DNA of 64,000 nt, taken from NCBI GenBank assembly GCA_934502885.1, contig CAKSUT010000001.1, forward strand, positions 1 to 64,000, written 5' to 3'. The position numbers were made by a program, and so were the translations under genes. How positions within the stretch are numbered: the first letter of the stretch is position 1; every line of letters starts with the position of its first letter. The notes below the pieces were generated by a model. That model had not been told where the DNA came from. It saw nothing but the letters and a program-made list of their open reading frames with translations, and did no database searches. The DNA comes from an uncultured Eubacteriales bacterium (GTDB taxonomy: Bacteria > Bacillota > Clostridia > Oscillospirales > CAG-382). Shown one piece after another: positions 1 to 7,532 of this stretch.

Positions 1-240
1 TCGCTGTTTCAAATGAAAGTGGACAAAAGCAAATGCGTAGACTGCGGAAAATGCGCAAAAGCTTGCAAAATGGCTGTAGACGTAACGAAAACGCCTAACC
101 ATACCGAATGTATTCGCTGCGGTATGTGCGTCCGGGAATGTCCGACAAACGCCGTTAGTTTTCATTACGGCTTTGGAGAAGGTAAAGATAAAAGCGGCGA
201 AAACGCCGCAGGTAATAAATTAAAAAATCAGGAGGAATAA
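1..240 (+). CDS. C-terminal 2x[4Fe-4S] ferredoxin domain of a larger protein (5' end outside window)
   Basis: Seen: the reading frame is open from the first base of the window (S-L-F-Q before the first ATG at base 13), so this is probably the tail of a longer protein rather than a free-standing ferredoxin. It carries two cluster-binding motifs, CVDCGKCAKAC and CIRCGMCVREC, each followed by the usual later Cys-Pro or Cys partner, then a short charged tail. Known: such a C-terminal pair is typical of NapH/YccM-like membrane iron-sulfur proteins that pass electrons across the membrane. Inference: it works with the TlpA-like lipoprotein that begins 2 bases after its stop, preceded by a GGAGG site inside the end of this gene. 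A stand-alone small ferredoxin starting at base 13 cannot be excluded. Confidence 0.75.
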   Translation, partial: SLFQMKVDKSKCVDCGKCAKACKMAVDVTKTPNHTECIRCGMCVRECPTNAVSFHYGFGEGKDKSGENAAGNKLKNQEE

Positions 241-242
241 AC

Positions 243-1160
243 ATGAGTATAAAAAAACTTCTAACAGCGGCGCTGACACTTGTGCTGGTGGTGTTGGTTA
301 CGGCAGCCTGCACAACGGCGGATAAAAACAAATTGAACGGTATGGAATATGAACCGAAAAATGCCGAAGAAGCGGTATCAATGCATAAAGAACTGATGGC
401 GCAGGAAAATGCGATTCTGTCAGAAAATACCGAACTTTGGGAACAGGTTTTTGCGGCGGCGGACAAAGGTATGACTTTGCAGGAGGACGGTAAAAACTAC
501 GGTGATTTTCTTCTCAAAACCATTGACACCGTCAAGGAACGGTTTACGGAGGACGAGCTTAAATTGCTTAAGAGTGAAGCGGAGAAAATCCGGGATATTG
601 AAGATAAGCTGACGGTGATTGAAAATAAATATCCGGATGCCGCGCAAAAATCGTCGGATAATGATATGAGCATGCCCTCCGGTAACGGCGACATGGAACT
701 TTTCCCGTCCTTTGAAGGAAAGGATCTGGACGGGAACGAAATAAAGAGTGACGAGCTGTTTTCCGGCAACGCCGTCACCGTGGTAAACTTTTGGTTTACT
801 ACCTGCTCTCCCTGCGTGGGCGAGCTTTCCGAACTCGACGCGCTGAACAAGGAGCTTTCCGAGAAAGGCGGCTCTCTCATCGGAATAAATTCTTTCACGC
901 TGGACGGAGATGAGGCGGCAATATCCGAAGCAAAGGCGGTTATGAAAAAGAAAGACGCTTCCTATCGGAACGTATACTTTGATTCGGACAGTGAAGCAGG
1001 AAAGTTTGTCGAAAATGTATATGCCTATCCCACAACATATGTGGTTGACCGCAGCGGCAGCATCGTCGGAGAACCGATCGTCGGCGCCGTTACCGGCAAA
1101 TCACAAATGGAGAAGCTGCAATCGTTGATCGACCAATGTATTGCCGCCGATATGAAATGA
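243..1160 (+). CDS. TlpA-family thioredoxin-like lipoprotein
   Basis: A 305-residue exported protein. Residues 1-22 form a lipoprotein signal ending in a lipobox (V-T-A-A-C23), so the mature protein should be anchored by Cys23 on the outer face of the membrane. Residues 40-140 are an acidic helical region of unknown role. From about residue 150 there is a thioredoxin fold of the AhpC/TSA-TlpA type with the redox motif C188-S-P-C191 in VVNFWFTTCSPCVGEL and the cis-proline region YAYPTTYVVD. Known: TlpA-like proteins reduce or exchange disulfides in extracytoplasmic proteins. Inference: electrons probably come from the iron-sulfur protein encoded just upstream, as in comparable clostridial gene pairs. 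The substrate is unknown. Confidence 0.85.
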   Translation: MSIKKLLTAALTLVLVVLVTAACTTADKNKLNGMEYEPKNAEEAVSMHKELMAQENAILSENTELWEQVFAAADKGMTLQEDGKNYGDFLLKTIDTVKERFTEDELKLLKSEAEKIRDIEDKLTVIENKYPDAAQKSSDNDMSMPSGNGDMELFPSFEGKDLDGNEIKSDELFSGNAVTVVNFWFTTCSPCVGELSELDALNKELSEKGGSLIGINSFTLDGDEAAISEAKAVMKKKDASYRNVYFDSDSEAGKFVENVYAYPTTYVVDRSGSIVGEPIVGAVTGKSQMEKLQSLIDQCIAADMK

Positions 1161-1190
1161 GAATAATATCAAAATAATGCTCGTACAATT

Positions 1191-1223
1191 ATACCATAAA
1201 AATCCTGAGTCGTTTTATGGTAT
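1191..1223 (+). terminator. AT-rich 11-bp inverted repeat after the TlpA gene
   Basis: Perfect 11-bp inverted repeat (ATACCATAAAA / TTTTATGGTAT) with an 11-nt loop, 30 bases past the stop codon. The stem is AT-rich and no clear T-run follows, so it is a weak terminator candidate at best. Confidence 0.35.
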
Positions 1224-1309
1224 GTAATCGTTAAATGAAAAAATTAAAATAAAGCTTCTTTAAAACGAGGGTTTCAGACGGCGAAAAAAGTTTCCGAGTA
1301 ATTTTGAAG

Positions 1310-1517
1310 TGAACCCCAAAGTTCAGACAAAATTAAATATCACCTTGCTCGTGAATGAGTTCGGTATTGCACCGGACTCATTCCTTTTAGTTTCATAGAA
1401 ATTCTTTCGTTGTTGTTATAACACGAATTTTGAATTCCGGCGAGTACTTTTTGTTTTTTCTTCCCCTTTTACCCATAAAAATATGCACCTCCAAAAGTGT
1501 CTATCTTTTGGGGTGCA
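1310..1517 (-). mobile_element. 208-bp IS3-type insertion sequence remnant with terminal inverted repeats
   Basis: The ends are related imperfect inverted repeats: the right end begins TGAACCCCAAA...AGACA (1310-1329), and the left end read on the minus strand begins TGCACCCCAAA...AGACA (1498-1517). The element thus starts with TG and ends with CA, as IS3-family elements do. Inside, the minus strand holds only the first codons of an OrfA-like gene joined to the last codons of an OrfB transposase. No target-site duplication is visible. It looks like an internally deleted, MITE-like copy that could only move with help in trans. Confidence 0.7.
1340..1476 (-). pseudogene. Deleted IS3-family transposase (OrfA start fused out of frame to OrfB end)
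   Basis: Reading the minus strand from an ATG at 1476 gives an OrfA-like start (MGKRGRKNKKYSPEFKIRV) that hits a stop at 1393-1395. In the next frame the sequence continues as a typical OrfB/DDE transposase C-terminus (NNERISMKLKGMSPVQYR) ending at 1340-1342. The whole middle of the transposase, including the DDE residues, is missing, so the gene cannot be functional. The family call rests on recognising these two ends, not on a database search. Confidence 0.65.
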
Positions 1518-1603
1518 TATCATTATGTTTTGCATTACTGTTTTCGTAAAAAGTATGTAAGTTCGTGAATCCGACAGTAGCGAATCACTTTTTTGTCTCC
1601 CCG

Positions 1604-1645
1604 AAAAAACTGCAAGCACCCGCGGCAGAATTCGAGGGTACTTGC
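1604..1645 (-). terminator. Rho-independent terminator of the secreted stalk-domain gene
   Basis: On the minus strand a 10-bp stem (GCAAGTACCC pairing with GGGTGCTTGC, one G-T pair) with a 14-nt loop is followed by AG and six Ts. It lies 43 bases beyond the stop codon of the minus-strand gene that ends at 1688. Confidence 0.8.
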
Positions 1646-1687
1646 TTCATTAACCTGTACTGTTTTTTGTGACTTGGTGTGCCGCCG

Positions 1688-3871
1688 TCAGCCCACAGGC
1701 TCGTTGGGGTCATCGTATGCCGGAAGAGAGGTATTGACAACAATTACACGCTCTTTTTCTTTCCATTCAACACGGCAGTCTATCGCGTCGGTAACGTCGC
1801 GGAGCTTGAAGTAGTTGTTTCCTTCTATGTTATAACAAGCGGCCTGAATCGGAATGCCGTCAAACGTGAGGAACGCCGAGGATGCATATGCGGTTCTTGT
1901 AACGCCGTCACTTGCGGCAAGCTCTCCTCCAACCGGAGTATAACTGAAGTAGCTCAACATATCGATAGAGTTTGTTGCGGCGTCGTATTCCACGTCAAAG
2001 CTTTTAACGGTTCCGCTCAGCATCTTCGCTATGTCCCTCAGTTTGAAATAGTTGTTGCCGTCTATGTTATATGCAAGTGCTTCGTACTCGGTTGTATCAA
2101 CGTAAAGCGGCTGGGACTTTGCGACGGTTGTTTTGCTGTAGCCGTTTCCGGGGTAATAGGTGAACGTCTGATACTGTTCATCGTTTTGATAAATGTACCT
2201 GACATTTCCGTCGTACACAACTGTGTATATCGTCGCGGTCTCGGTTTCGTCGGGGTAATCGGGGTCGGGAGTCACAACAATATGTTCAACCTTGTAGACG
2301 TTTGCCCAGTCTTTTTCCTCCATTTTGCTTATAGCACCATTCATTGCATTAAGCTCCTGAAGCATATAATAGGCTTTGTAGGTTTCTCCGTAATTGTACT
2401 GCTTTACAATCTCAAAGCCTTCGGGGGAATATGCGAGCTGACCGTAAGCGCTCCAGGGAGAATCGATAACCAAAACGCCTATCGGGCGTCCGAGAGCGGA
2501 AATACCCGATCCGGAGGCTGTTTTCTGAAAGTCGGTAAGATACTTTGTTTCAACGTAGCATTCCTTGGTATTAAACCATACCTTGACGAATTCTCCGCTT
2601 ATATCGCTGTCTATGATATCAAAAGCGGCGCCGTTCTTTGCCATTGCGACAACGGTGCTTGCGGTGTTCGGTGCGGAGTATACATTTACGGTCTTAGACT
2701 GCGACGCCGATGTATCAACCGTTGCCGCATAAGCCGTCAACGGCTTTCTGACGTTGTTGAGCTTCATATTTACGTATGTTGCGTCAACGTAGTAGAGACC
2801 GTGCTTGTAGTAAATTTTATAGTGACCGTTTATGGGAGTTGATTCCACCATTTGGAACGACTGGTTCACCTTATACACGCCGGATTTTACGTAATCGTTG
2901 GCATCGGGTGTCGTCTTGACCATAAGAGGCTCTGTTGCCTTGCCCATTGCGACGATTTCCGGAGGTGTTGTTACCTGATTGTTTATATCGAGAATATAGC
3001 AGTACTGTCTGGGGATAAAGTATACGCCCGGCTTCCAGCTGCCGTAGGCTACGTACTTTGCACCGCCGCAGGGAGCTCCGATGCCTCGGCTTCTGTCAAT
3101 TCCGCCCTCGCTCCAAACGGCAACCCATTTTTCGTCATACGCAACGACATCAAACTCCGACCCGGTGCAAGCAAAGAACGCCCAGTTTTTGTTGTTTCTG
3201 GTATTGTCCGCACCGATAGGAGCATAGCCTATCGCCTGAAGCTCGTCAAGACGTCTTGCGTGGTAGTTGCCGCTCGGGCTTCCATAGTAGCCTTCCGGAT
3301 AGAAAGACGCTCTTACCATTCCCTCTTTGCCGCTGTCACCTATATGAAGTACGGCTTTGCCTACAAGAGGAAGAGATGAGGGACGTTTATGTCTTGTCCA
3401 TTCGTCAGGAACATTGCCGTAGCCGAGGATAGCTTCGCCTTCGGTTGCTCTATTACCGCCGTATATATAGTCGGACAGGACAATCATATTTATGCCGTGC
3501 TGATACTTATCGTCCTTATCCTTTGAGTTCTCTATCTTCTGCTCAAGATCATCCATAGATTCGAGTGTGTCCTTACGGTTTGCATAGGCATAGCAATATC
3601 CTTCCGTGCCGTCATAAAGTCTTATATGGTGAAAGTTTTCGTACAATTTCTCCTTGCCGTTAACGTAGGCTTCAAGCACCGTGACCTTATCGCCAAGGTA
3701 CACAACGGCAATGGTTTTTGACGAAACGGATGCGCTTTTTGTGACACTCATGCTTCCGACCTTGACATATGCCTCACAGCCGTCAACTATTCCGGCGGCA
3801 TTTACCGTAAAGCTTGCGGCAGTGAGCACAAATATGAGCGAAAAAAGCACGCAGGCAATTCTTCTTTTCAT
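1688..3871 (-). CDS. Secreted protein with SH3-like domains and tandem copper-amine-oxidase-type stalk domains
   Basis: A 727-residue protein with a signal peptide (residues 1-25, ending V-N-A-A). Residues about 35-105 and 395-450 resemble bacterial SH3 domains (the second contains VNVYSAPNTASTVVAMAKNG). Residues about 610-720 hold two copies of the stalk-type motif, YNIDGNNYFKLRDIAKML and YNIEGNNYFKLRDVTDAI, as in the copper amine oxidase N-terminal domain family of clostridial surface proteins. The central part (about 120-380) is not recognised; no catalytic motif is evident. It starts 38 bases after the S41 peptidase gene and has a GGAGG site, so it is likely co-transcribed. Inference: a wall-binding envelope protein serving the same hydrolase/division cluster. 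Confidence 0.75.
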   Translation of the reverse strand: MKRRIACVLFSLIFVLTAASFTVNAAGIVDGCEAYVKVGSMSVTKSASVSSKTIAVVYLGDKVTVLEAYVNGKEKLYENFHHIRLYDGTEGYCYAYANRKDTLESMDDLEQKIENSKDKDDKYQHGINMIVLSDYIYGGNRATEGEAILGYGNVPDEWTRHKRPSSLPLVGKAVLHIGDSGKEGMVRASFYPEGYYGSPSGNYHARRLDELQAIGYAPIGADNTRNNKNWAFFACTGSEFDVVAYDEKWVAVWSEGGIDRSRGIGAPCGGAKYVAYGSWKPGVYFIPRQYCYILDINNQVTTPPEIVAMGKATEPLMVKTTPDANDYVKSGVYKVNQSFQMVESTPINGHYKIYYKHGLYYVDATYVNMKLNNVRKPLTAYAATVDTSASQSKTVNVYSAPNTASTVVAMAKNGAAFDIIDSDISGEFVKVWFNTKECYVETKYLTDFQKTASGSGISALGRPIGVLVIDSPWSAYGQLAYSPEGFEIVKQYNYGETYKAYYMLQELNAMNGAISKMEEKDWANVYKVEHIVVTPDPDYPDETETATIYTVVYDGNVRYIYQNDEQYQTFTYYPGNGYSKTTVAKSQPLYVDTTEYEALAYNIDGNNYFKLRDIAKMLSGTVKSFDVEYDAATNSIDMLSYFSYTPVGGELAASDGVTRTAYASSAFLTFDGIPIQAACYNIEGNNYFKLRDVTDAIDCRVEWKEKERVIVVNTSLPAYDDPNEPVG

Positions 3872-3909
3872 TTTTTCGTCCTCCTTGATTATTTACGTGA
3901 TATTATCGC

Positions 3910-5148
3910 TTAATTGTTTTCAAGTGCTTTGAGTGCTGCCTGAAGCTGAATATCATCATCGTGGGTCATATCGTAGTAATGTGCGGCAAGCTCTTCAGTG
4001 AGTTCTATTTCTATATCGGGAGTCACTCCGACTCCGTCGTAGTTTTCGGAATACGGCGGATCATATCTGTTTGTTGTAAAGGAGAAGCCGCCGCCGTTCG
4101 AGAGACGTATTACCGACTGCATAGAGCCTTTGCCGTAGGTCTGCGTACCGACGAGAACCGCTTTTCCGTAGTCCTTGAGCGAACAGCAGAAGAGCTCTCC
4201 GGCACTTGCCGTACTTCCGTTAACGAGAACCGCCATCGGCAGATCTATACAATTTGCATCGGAGTTTATTACCTTCTCCACGCCCTTCTTTGAAACGATG
4301 TGTATGATAGGACCTTCGGGGAGCAGAAAATCGAGTGCTCCGGCAACGCCGTCAAGGTCTCCGCCGGGATTGTTTCTGACGTCAAACACAAGCTTTTCAG
4401 CATCGTTCGACATAAGGTCAAGGACGGCATTTTTGAGTTCGTCGGAGGTGGTTTTGTTAAACTCTGTTATCTCAACATATCCGATATTGCCGTAAATCAG
4501 CTCACTGTACACCGTCTTATTGTCTATGGCGCGGCGTTCGACGGTAATCTCTTCGGCGGTTTTGTAATCGTCGCTCTTATGCGCAACATGAAGCTTTACG
4601 GAGGTATTTTCCTCGCCGTTCTTTATCATATTGACGGCCTCGTAGTAACCGATATCGGCAACGGATTTGTCTTCAACGCCGACAATAAGGTCGCCGTGGG
4701 AAAGTCCGCTTTCAAGTGCCGGGCTTCCCGGCATAACGGCGGTGACGTATATTCCGCCGAGGGTGTTATCGTATATTACACGCACGCCTATTCCGACCAT
4801 TTTGCCGTTGTTCTCTTCGTTATATGTTGTGAAATCGTCGGGACTGTAGTAGTATGCGTATCTGTCGCCCATACCGTAGATGTAACCTGAGATGAGCCCC
4901 TCTTCGACCTTTTTGTCGTCAAGATCACCCATATAGTATGCTTCGGCAAGCTCTTCTATTTCGCTGAGTGTGCCGTATTTGTCGGTCTGCACCTCAAGAT
5001 TTGCGATTTTCTCGTCATACGCCTTTGCCTGTTCCGCAAGCTTTGCTTCGTAGGAGTTCGTAAGCACGGCATTCATGTACTGGCACGATACGAGTGCGGT
5101 TATAACAATGATAAGAGCCGTAAGCGGTATCCATGTGCTTTTCTTCAT
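3910..5148 (-). CDS. S41-family C-terminal processing peptidase with PDZ domain
   Basis: A 412-residue serine protease of the CtpA/Prc family. Residues 8-27 form a single N-terminal membrane anchor, 30-60 a short helical linker, and about 118-200 a PDZ domain (VMPGSPALESGLSHGDLIVGV). The catalytic domain has Ser315 in VNGSTASAGELF and Lys340 in GTQTYGKGSMQS, the expected Ser-Lys dyad, plus the RNNPGGDLD strand. Known: these proteases trim or degrade exported proteins outside the membrane. It follows the M23 peptidase gene, though a terminator lies between. In several Firmicutes, CtpA-type proteases sit beside ftsEX and M23 genes and may regulate wall hydrolases; that role here is inferred. 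Confidence 0.93.
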   Translation of the reverse strand: MKKSTWIPLTALIIVITALVSCQYMNAVLTNSYEAKLAEQAKAYDEKIANLEVQTDKYGTLSEIEELAEAYYMGDLDDKKVEEGLISGYIYGMGDRYAYYYSPDDFTTYNEENNGKMVGIGVRVIYDNTLGGIYVTAVMPGSPALESGLSHGDLIVGVEDKSVADIGYYEAVNMIKNGEENTSVKLHVAHKSDDYKTAEEITVERRAIDNKTVYSELIYGNIGYVEITEFNKTTSDELKNAVLDLMSNDAEKLVFDVRNNPGGDLDGVAGALDFLLPEGPIIHIVSKKGVEKVINSDANCIDLPMAVLVNGSTASAGELFCCSLKDYGKAVLVGTQTYGKGSMQSVIRLSNGGGFSFTTNRYDPPYSENYDGVGVTPDIEIELTEELAAHYYDMTHDDDIQLQAALKALENN

Positions 5149-5183
5149 GTATAAAATCTTCCTTTCAAGGGTTGTCGACAGTC

Positions 5184-5219
5184 AAAAAGACGAAGCATTC
5201 GGAGACTCGCTTCGTCTTT
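5184..5219 (-). terminator. Rho-independent terminator after the M23 peptidase gene
   Basis: Eleven-base perfect stem (AAAGACGAAGC / GCTTCGTCTTT, 5186-5196 and 5209-5219) with a 12-nt loop, followed on the minus strand by a T-rich run. It falls 12 bases past the stop of the M23 gene and before the S41 gene, so the protease gene may have partly separate transcription. Confidence 0.85.
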
Positions 5220-5231
5220 CGCAGTTCTTAA

Positions 5232-6551
5232 TCAATAATAGGTCATGGGGTTTATGGCAGTACCGCCCTCATAAATCGTGTAGTGGAGGTGGTTGCCGGT
5301 AGACTGACCGGTTGTGCCTACCCTTGCGATGAGGTCTCCCTTTTTGACCTTCTGACCGGACGAAACACAGAGCGTGTCCGCATGACCGTAAAGCGTTACG
5401 ACGCCGCCGCCGTGGCTTATTACGACGCAGTTGCCGTAGCCGCCCTTGGCACCGGCCGACGAAACCGTTCCGTCAGCCGGTGCGTAAATCGGAGTTCCCT
5501 TGGGTGCCGGGAGGTCAACTCCGTTATGAAATTCGCTTTTGAAGGTTATGGGGTTTGTTCTGTATCCGAAACCCGAGGAAATATATGCGCCCGACGGACT
5601 ATTATAGCCCGAAAGAGGCCATGCGAAGCCGGTTGCCGCAGCTGCCGATGCAGAGGATTGAACAGCCGTATCGGACTTTCCGGACTGCTGTTTGCCGGCG
5701 TTGTTCTTTGCCTCTTGCTCACGGCGTCTCTTTTCTTCTTCGGCTTTCTTTCTCTTTTCCTCGTCCTCTATCTTTTTAAGCTCGGCGGAAAGATTTGCTA
5801 TCTCACGGTTTGTCTGTTCCCTTTCCTCCTGGTACTTTGCAAGATTATCGAGCTCGGCTTTTTCCTGGTCGTTGAGAAGTGCAAGAGCCTGTTCCGCTTC
5901 GCCCTTCTTTACTTCGAGGTCTCTCTGGAGCTGTTCGCTCGAAGCTCTGTATTCGTCTATCGAAACAAGTGAGGACTCATATATTTCAGTTGTTTCGACA
6001 AGCTGATTGTAGGTTGTGTCAAGCTCATCAAGTATCTCGCTGCTTGAACCGAGATGATATGCGAGGTAGTCGAGACGAGAGAGAAAATCGCTGAAGTCCT
6101 CCGCACCGAGAAGTATCTCCCAGTAGCTGTCGTCTCCGTACTCGTAGGAAAGTCTCAGAACCGCATCAAGCTGCGTCTGCTGTTCGTTCTGCTTTACCTC
6201 AAGCTTCTCTTTCTCCTCATACTTTTCATCAACAAGCTTCTGATACTTATCGATAAGCTCGTTTACCGTTTCAAGTTCATTGGTAACTATGTCAATCTCT
6301 GCGTCGAGCTGAGATATGTACTTTATTTTATTCTGCTGTTCGTCCTGTATGCTCGCTATCAAATCCTGAAGCGACTTCTGGCTGTTCTTGATATCGGCAA
6401 GCTGAGACTGAAGTGCGGATATTTCATTTTTCAGCTGTCCCTTTGACTGCGCCGCCTCTGCTCTGTACGGCACAACTATTGCCGGTACTATCATAAGCAG
6501 TGCGAGGATGACGACTATCACCGCGGATATTATCTTTCTTTTCTTGTACAT
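5232..6551 (-). CDS. Murein hydrolase activator-like M23 peptidase (EnvC/PcsB-type architecture)
   Basis: A 439-residue exported protein. Residues 1-34 are a signal peptide or anchor (ending R-A-E-A-A). Residues about 35-270 are predicted coiled coil, rich in K/E/Q heptads, followed by a low-complexity linker (AKNNAGKQQSGKSDTAVQSS region). The C-terminal domain is a LytM/M23 fold with the zinc motifs HNGVDLPAPKG and GNHLHYTI. Known: proteins with this coiled-coil plus LytM layout are partners of FtsEX and control, or carry out, peptidoglycan cleavage at division. Its place 39 bases downstream of ftsX supports that. The His and Asp metal ligands seem intact, so it may be an active endopeptidase rather than a degenerate activator. 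Confidence 0.92.
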   Translation of the reverse strand: MYKKRKIISAVIVVILALLMIVPAIVVPYRAEAAQSKGQLKNEISALQSQLADIKNSQKSLQDLIASIQDEQQNKIKYISQLDAEIDIVTNELETVNELIDKYQKLVDEKYEEKEKLEVKQNEQQTQLDAVLRLSYEYGDDSYWEILLGAEDFSDFLSRLDYLAYHLGSSSEILDELDTTYNQLVETTEIYESSLVSIDEYRASSEQLQRDLEVKKGEAEQALALLNDQEKAELDNLAKYQEEREQTNREIANLSAELKKIEDEEKRKKAEEEKRRREQEAKNNAGKQQSGKSDTAVQSSASAAAATGFAWPLSGYNSPSGAYISSGFGYRTNPITFKSEFHNGVDLPAPKGTPIYAPADGTVSSAGAKGGYGNCVVISHGGGVVTLYGHADTLCVSSGQKVKKGDLIARVGTTGQSTGNHLHYTIYEGGTAINPMTYY

Positions 6552-6590
6552 TCTTTACTCCTTTCCGACGAAAGTCACGGTACGGGTGTA

Positions 6591-7532
6591 TTATGCCTTA
6601 AGATGCTTTCTTGTTGTAAGTGTTCCGAGTATGCCCGTAAGAAATCCGATAACAAGGAACGAGCAAAGTATGAACATATCACAGTTTATGTCAAATGAAA
6701 GTCCGAACGGAAGAACCGCTTTTTCGTCAAGGGGCAGAATTTTAAGTATTGTGCCGTAGTTTTCGGTTATGACGCTCGTAACCTCTATGTAGACAAACTT
6801 CTGTATAAAGTATGCCGCCGTTCCGGAAAACAGACCGATTATTATACCCTCGAGGATAAACGGTGCGGAAATATAGAAGTTCGTCGCACCCATATATCTC
6901 ATTATTCTGATATCGTCTTTTCTCGCCTCGTGGGTGAGCTTTACGGTATTGCCTATTACGAATATCGAGACAATAAAGAGCATTGCCATAAGGCACGCCG
7001 AGATGTTTGAGATAACGCTCTTAAGGCTCTCTATTTTATCGGCGAAGTCTTTTCTGTTTCTCACGCTCTCAACTCCGTCTATTCCCTCGATAAGCTGTAC
7101 GCAGTAGTCGATATCCTCGACCGTTTCGGGATAGCTGAATCTGAACGAATCGGGAAGCGGGTTAGTTTCCGGGGTGTAGGAATCGAATATGTAGGCGTAC
7201 TTTTCGCCGTAACTTTCCTTTTCCGATTCGAGAGCCTGTTCCTTTGAGATAAACTCTATCGAGCTTTCGGAAATATCAACGTAGGTCGATATCTTATTCT
7301 TTGCATTTTCTATCGTTGCTTCGTCAATGTCCTTTTTGAGGAAAACGACAATCTCTCTGAAATCGTCGAGTGCGTCGAGGTTATAGTTTATGTTTTCGTT
7401 TATGAGCCAGAATGTACCCATAACGAGAAGCGTCGAAACGAGTATCAGCACGGAAACAGCACTCATAAGACCGTTTCGGAACATACCCTTAAGCGCCTCC
7501 GAAAGGAAGTGCGATATTTTGTATCTTCTCAT
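6591..7532 (-). CDS. ftsX: Cell division protein FtsX (ABC-type permease-like)
   Basis: A 313-residue membrane protein of usual length. A short cytoplasmic N-terminus leads to the first membrane segment (about 22-44), then a large extracytoplasmic loop (45-185) and three more C-terminal segments, including the conserved cytoplasmic stretch with MRYMGATNFYI. Known: FtsX pairs with FtsE to form a non-transporting ABC complex that relays ATP hydrolysis to wall hydrolases outside the cell. Its start overlaps the ftsE stop by 4 bases (ATGA), showing translational coupling, and the M23 gene follows directly, matching the expected functional trio. Confidence 0.95.
   Translation of the reverse strand: MRRYKISHFLSEALKGMFRNGLMSAVSVLILVSTLLVMGTFWLINENINYNLDALDDFREIVVFLKKDIDEATIENAKNKISTYVDISESSIEFISKEQALESEKESYGEKYAYIFDSYTPETNPLPDSFRFSYPETVEDIDYCVQLIEGIDGVESVRNRKDFADKIESLKSVISNISACLMAMLFIVSIFVIGNTVKLTHEARKDDIRIMRYMGATNFYISAPFILEGIIIGLFSGTAAYFIQKFVYIEVTSVITENYGTILKILPLDEKAVLPFGLSFDINCDMFILCSFLVIGFLTGILGTLTTRKHLKA

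Noticed and set aside
1416..1619. 67-codon minus-strand open frame over the IS remnant
   Set aside because: It crosses the IS left end and the neighbouring terminator in a frame different from both transposase parts, so it is not a gene.
1679..2842. 387-codon open frame on the plus strand opposite the stalk-domain gene
   Set aside because: No ribosome site or domain, and the minus-strand gene has a clear signal peptide, repeats, start site and terminator.
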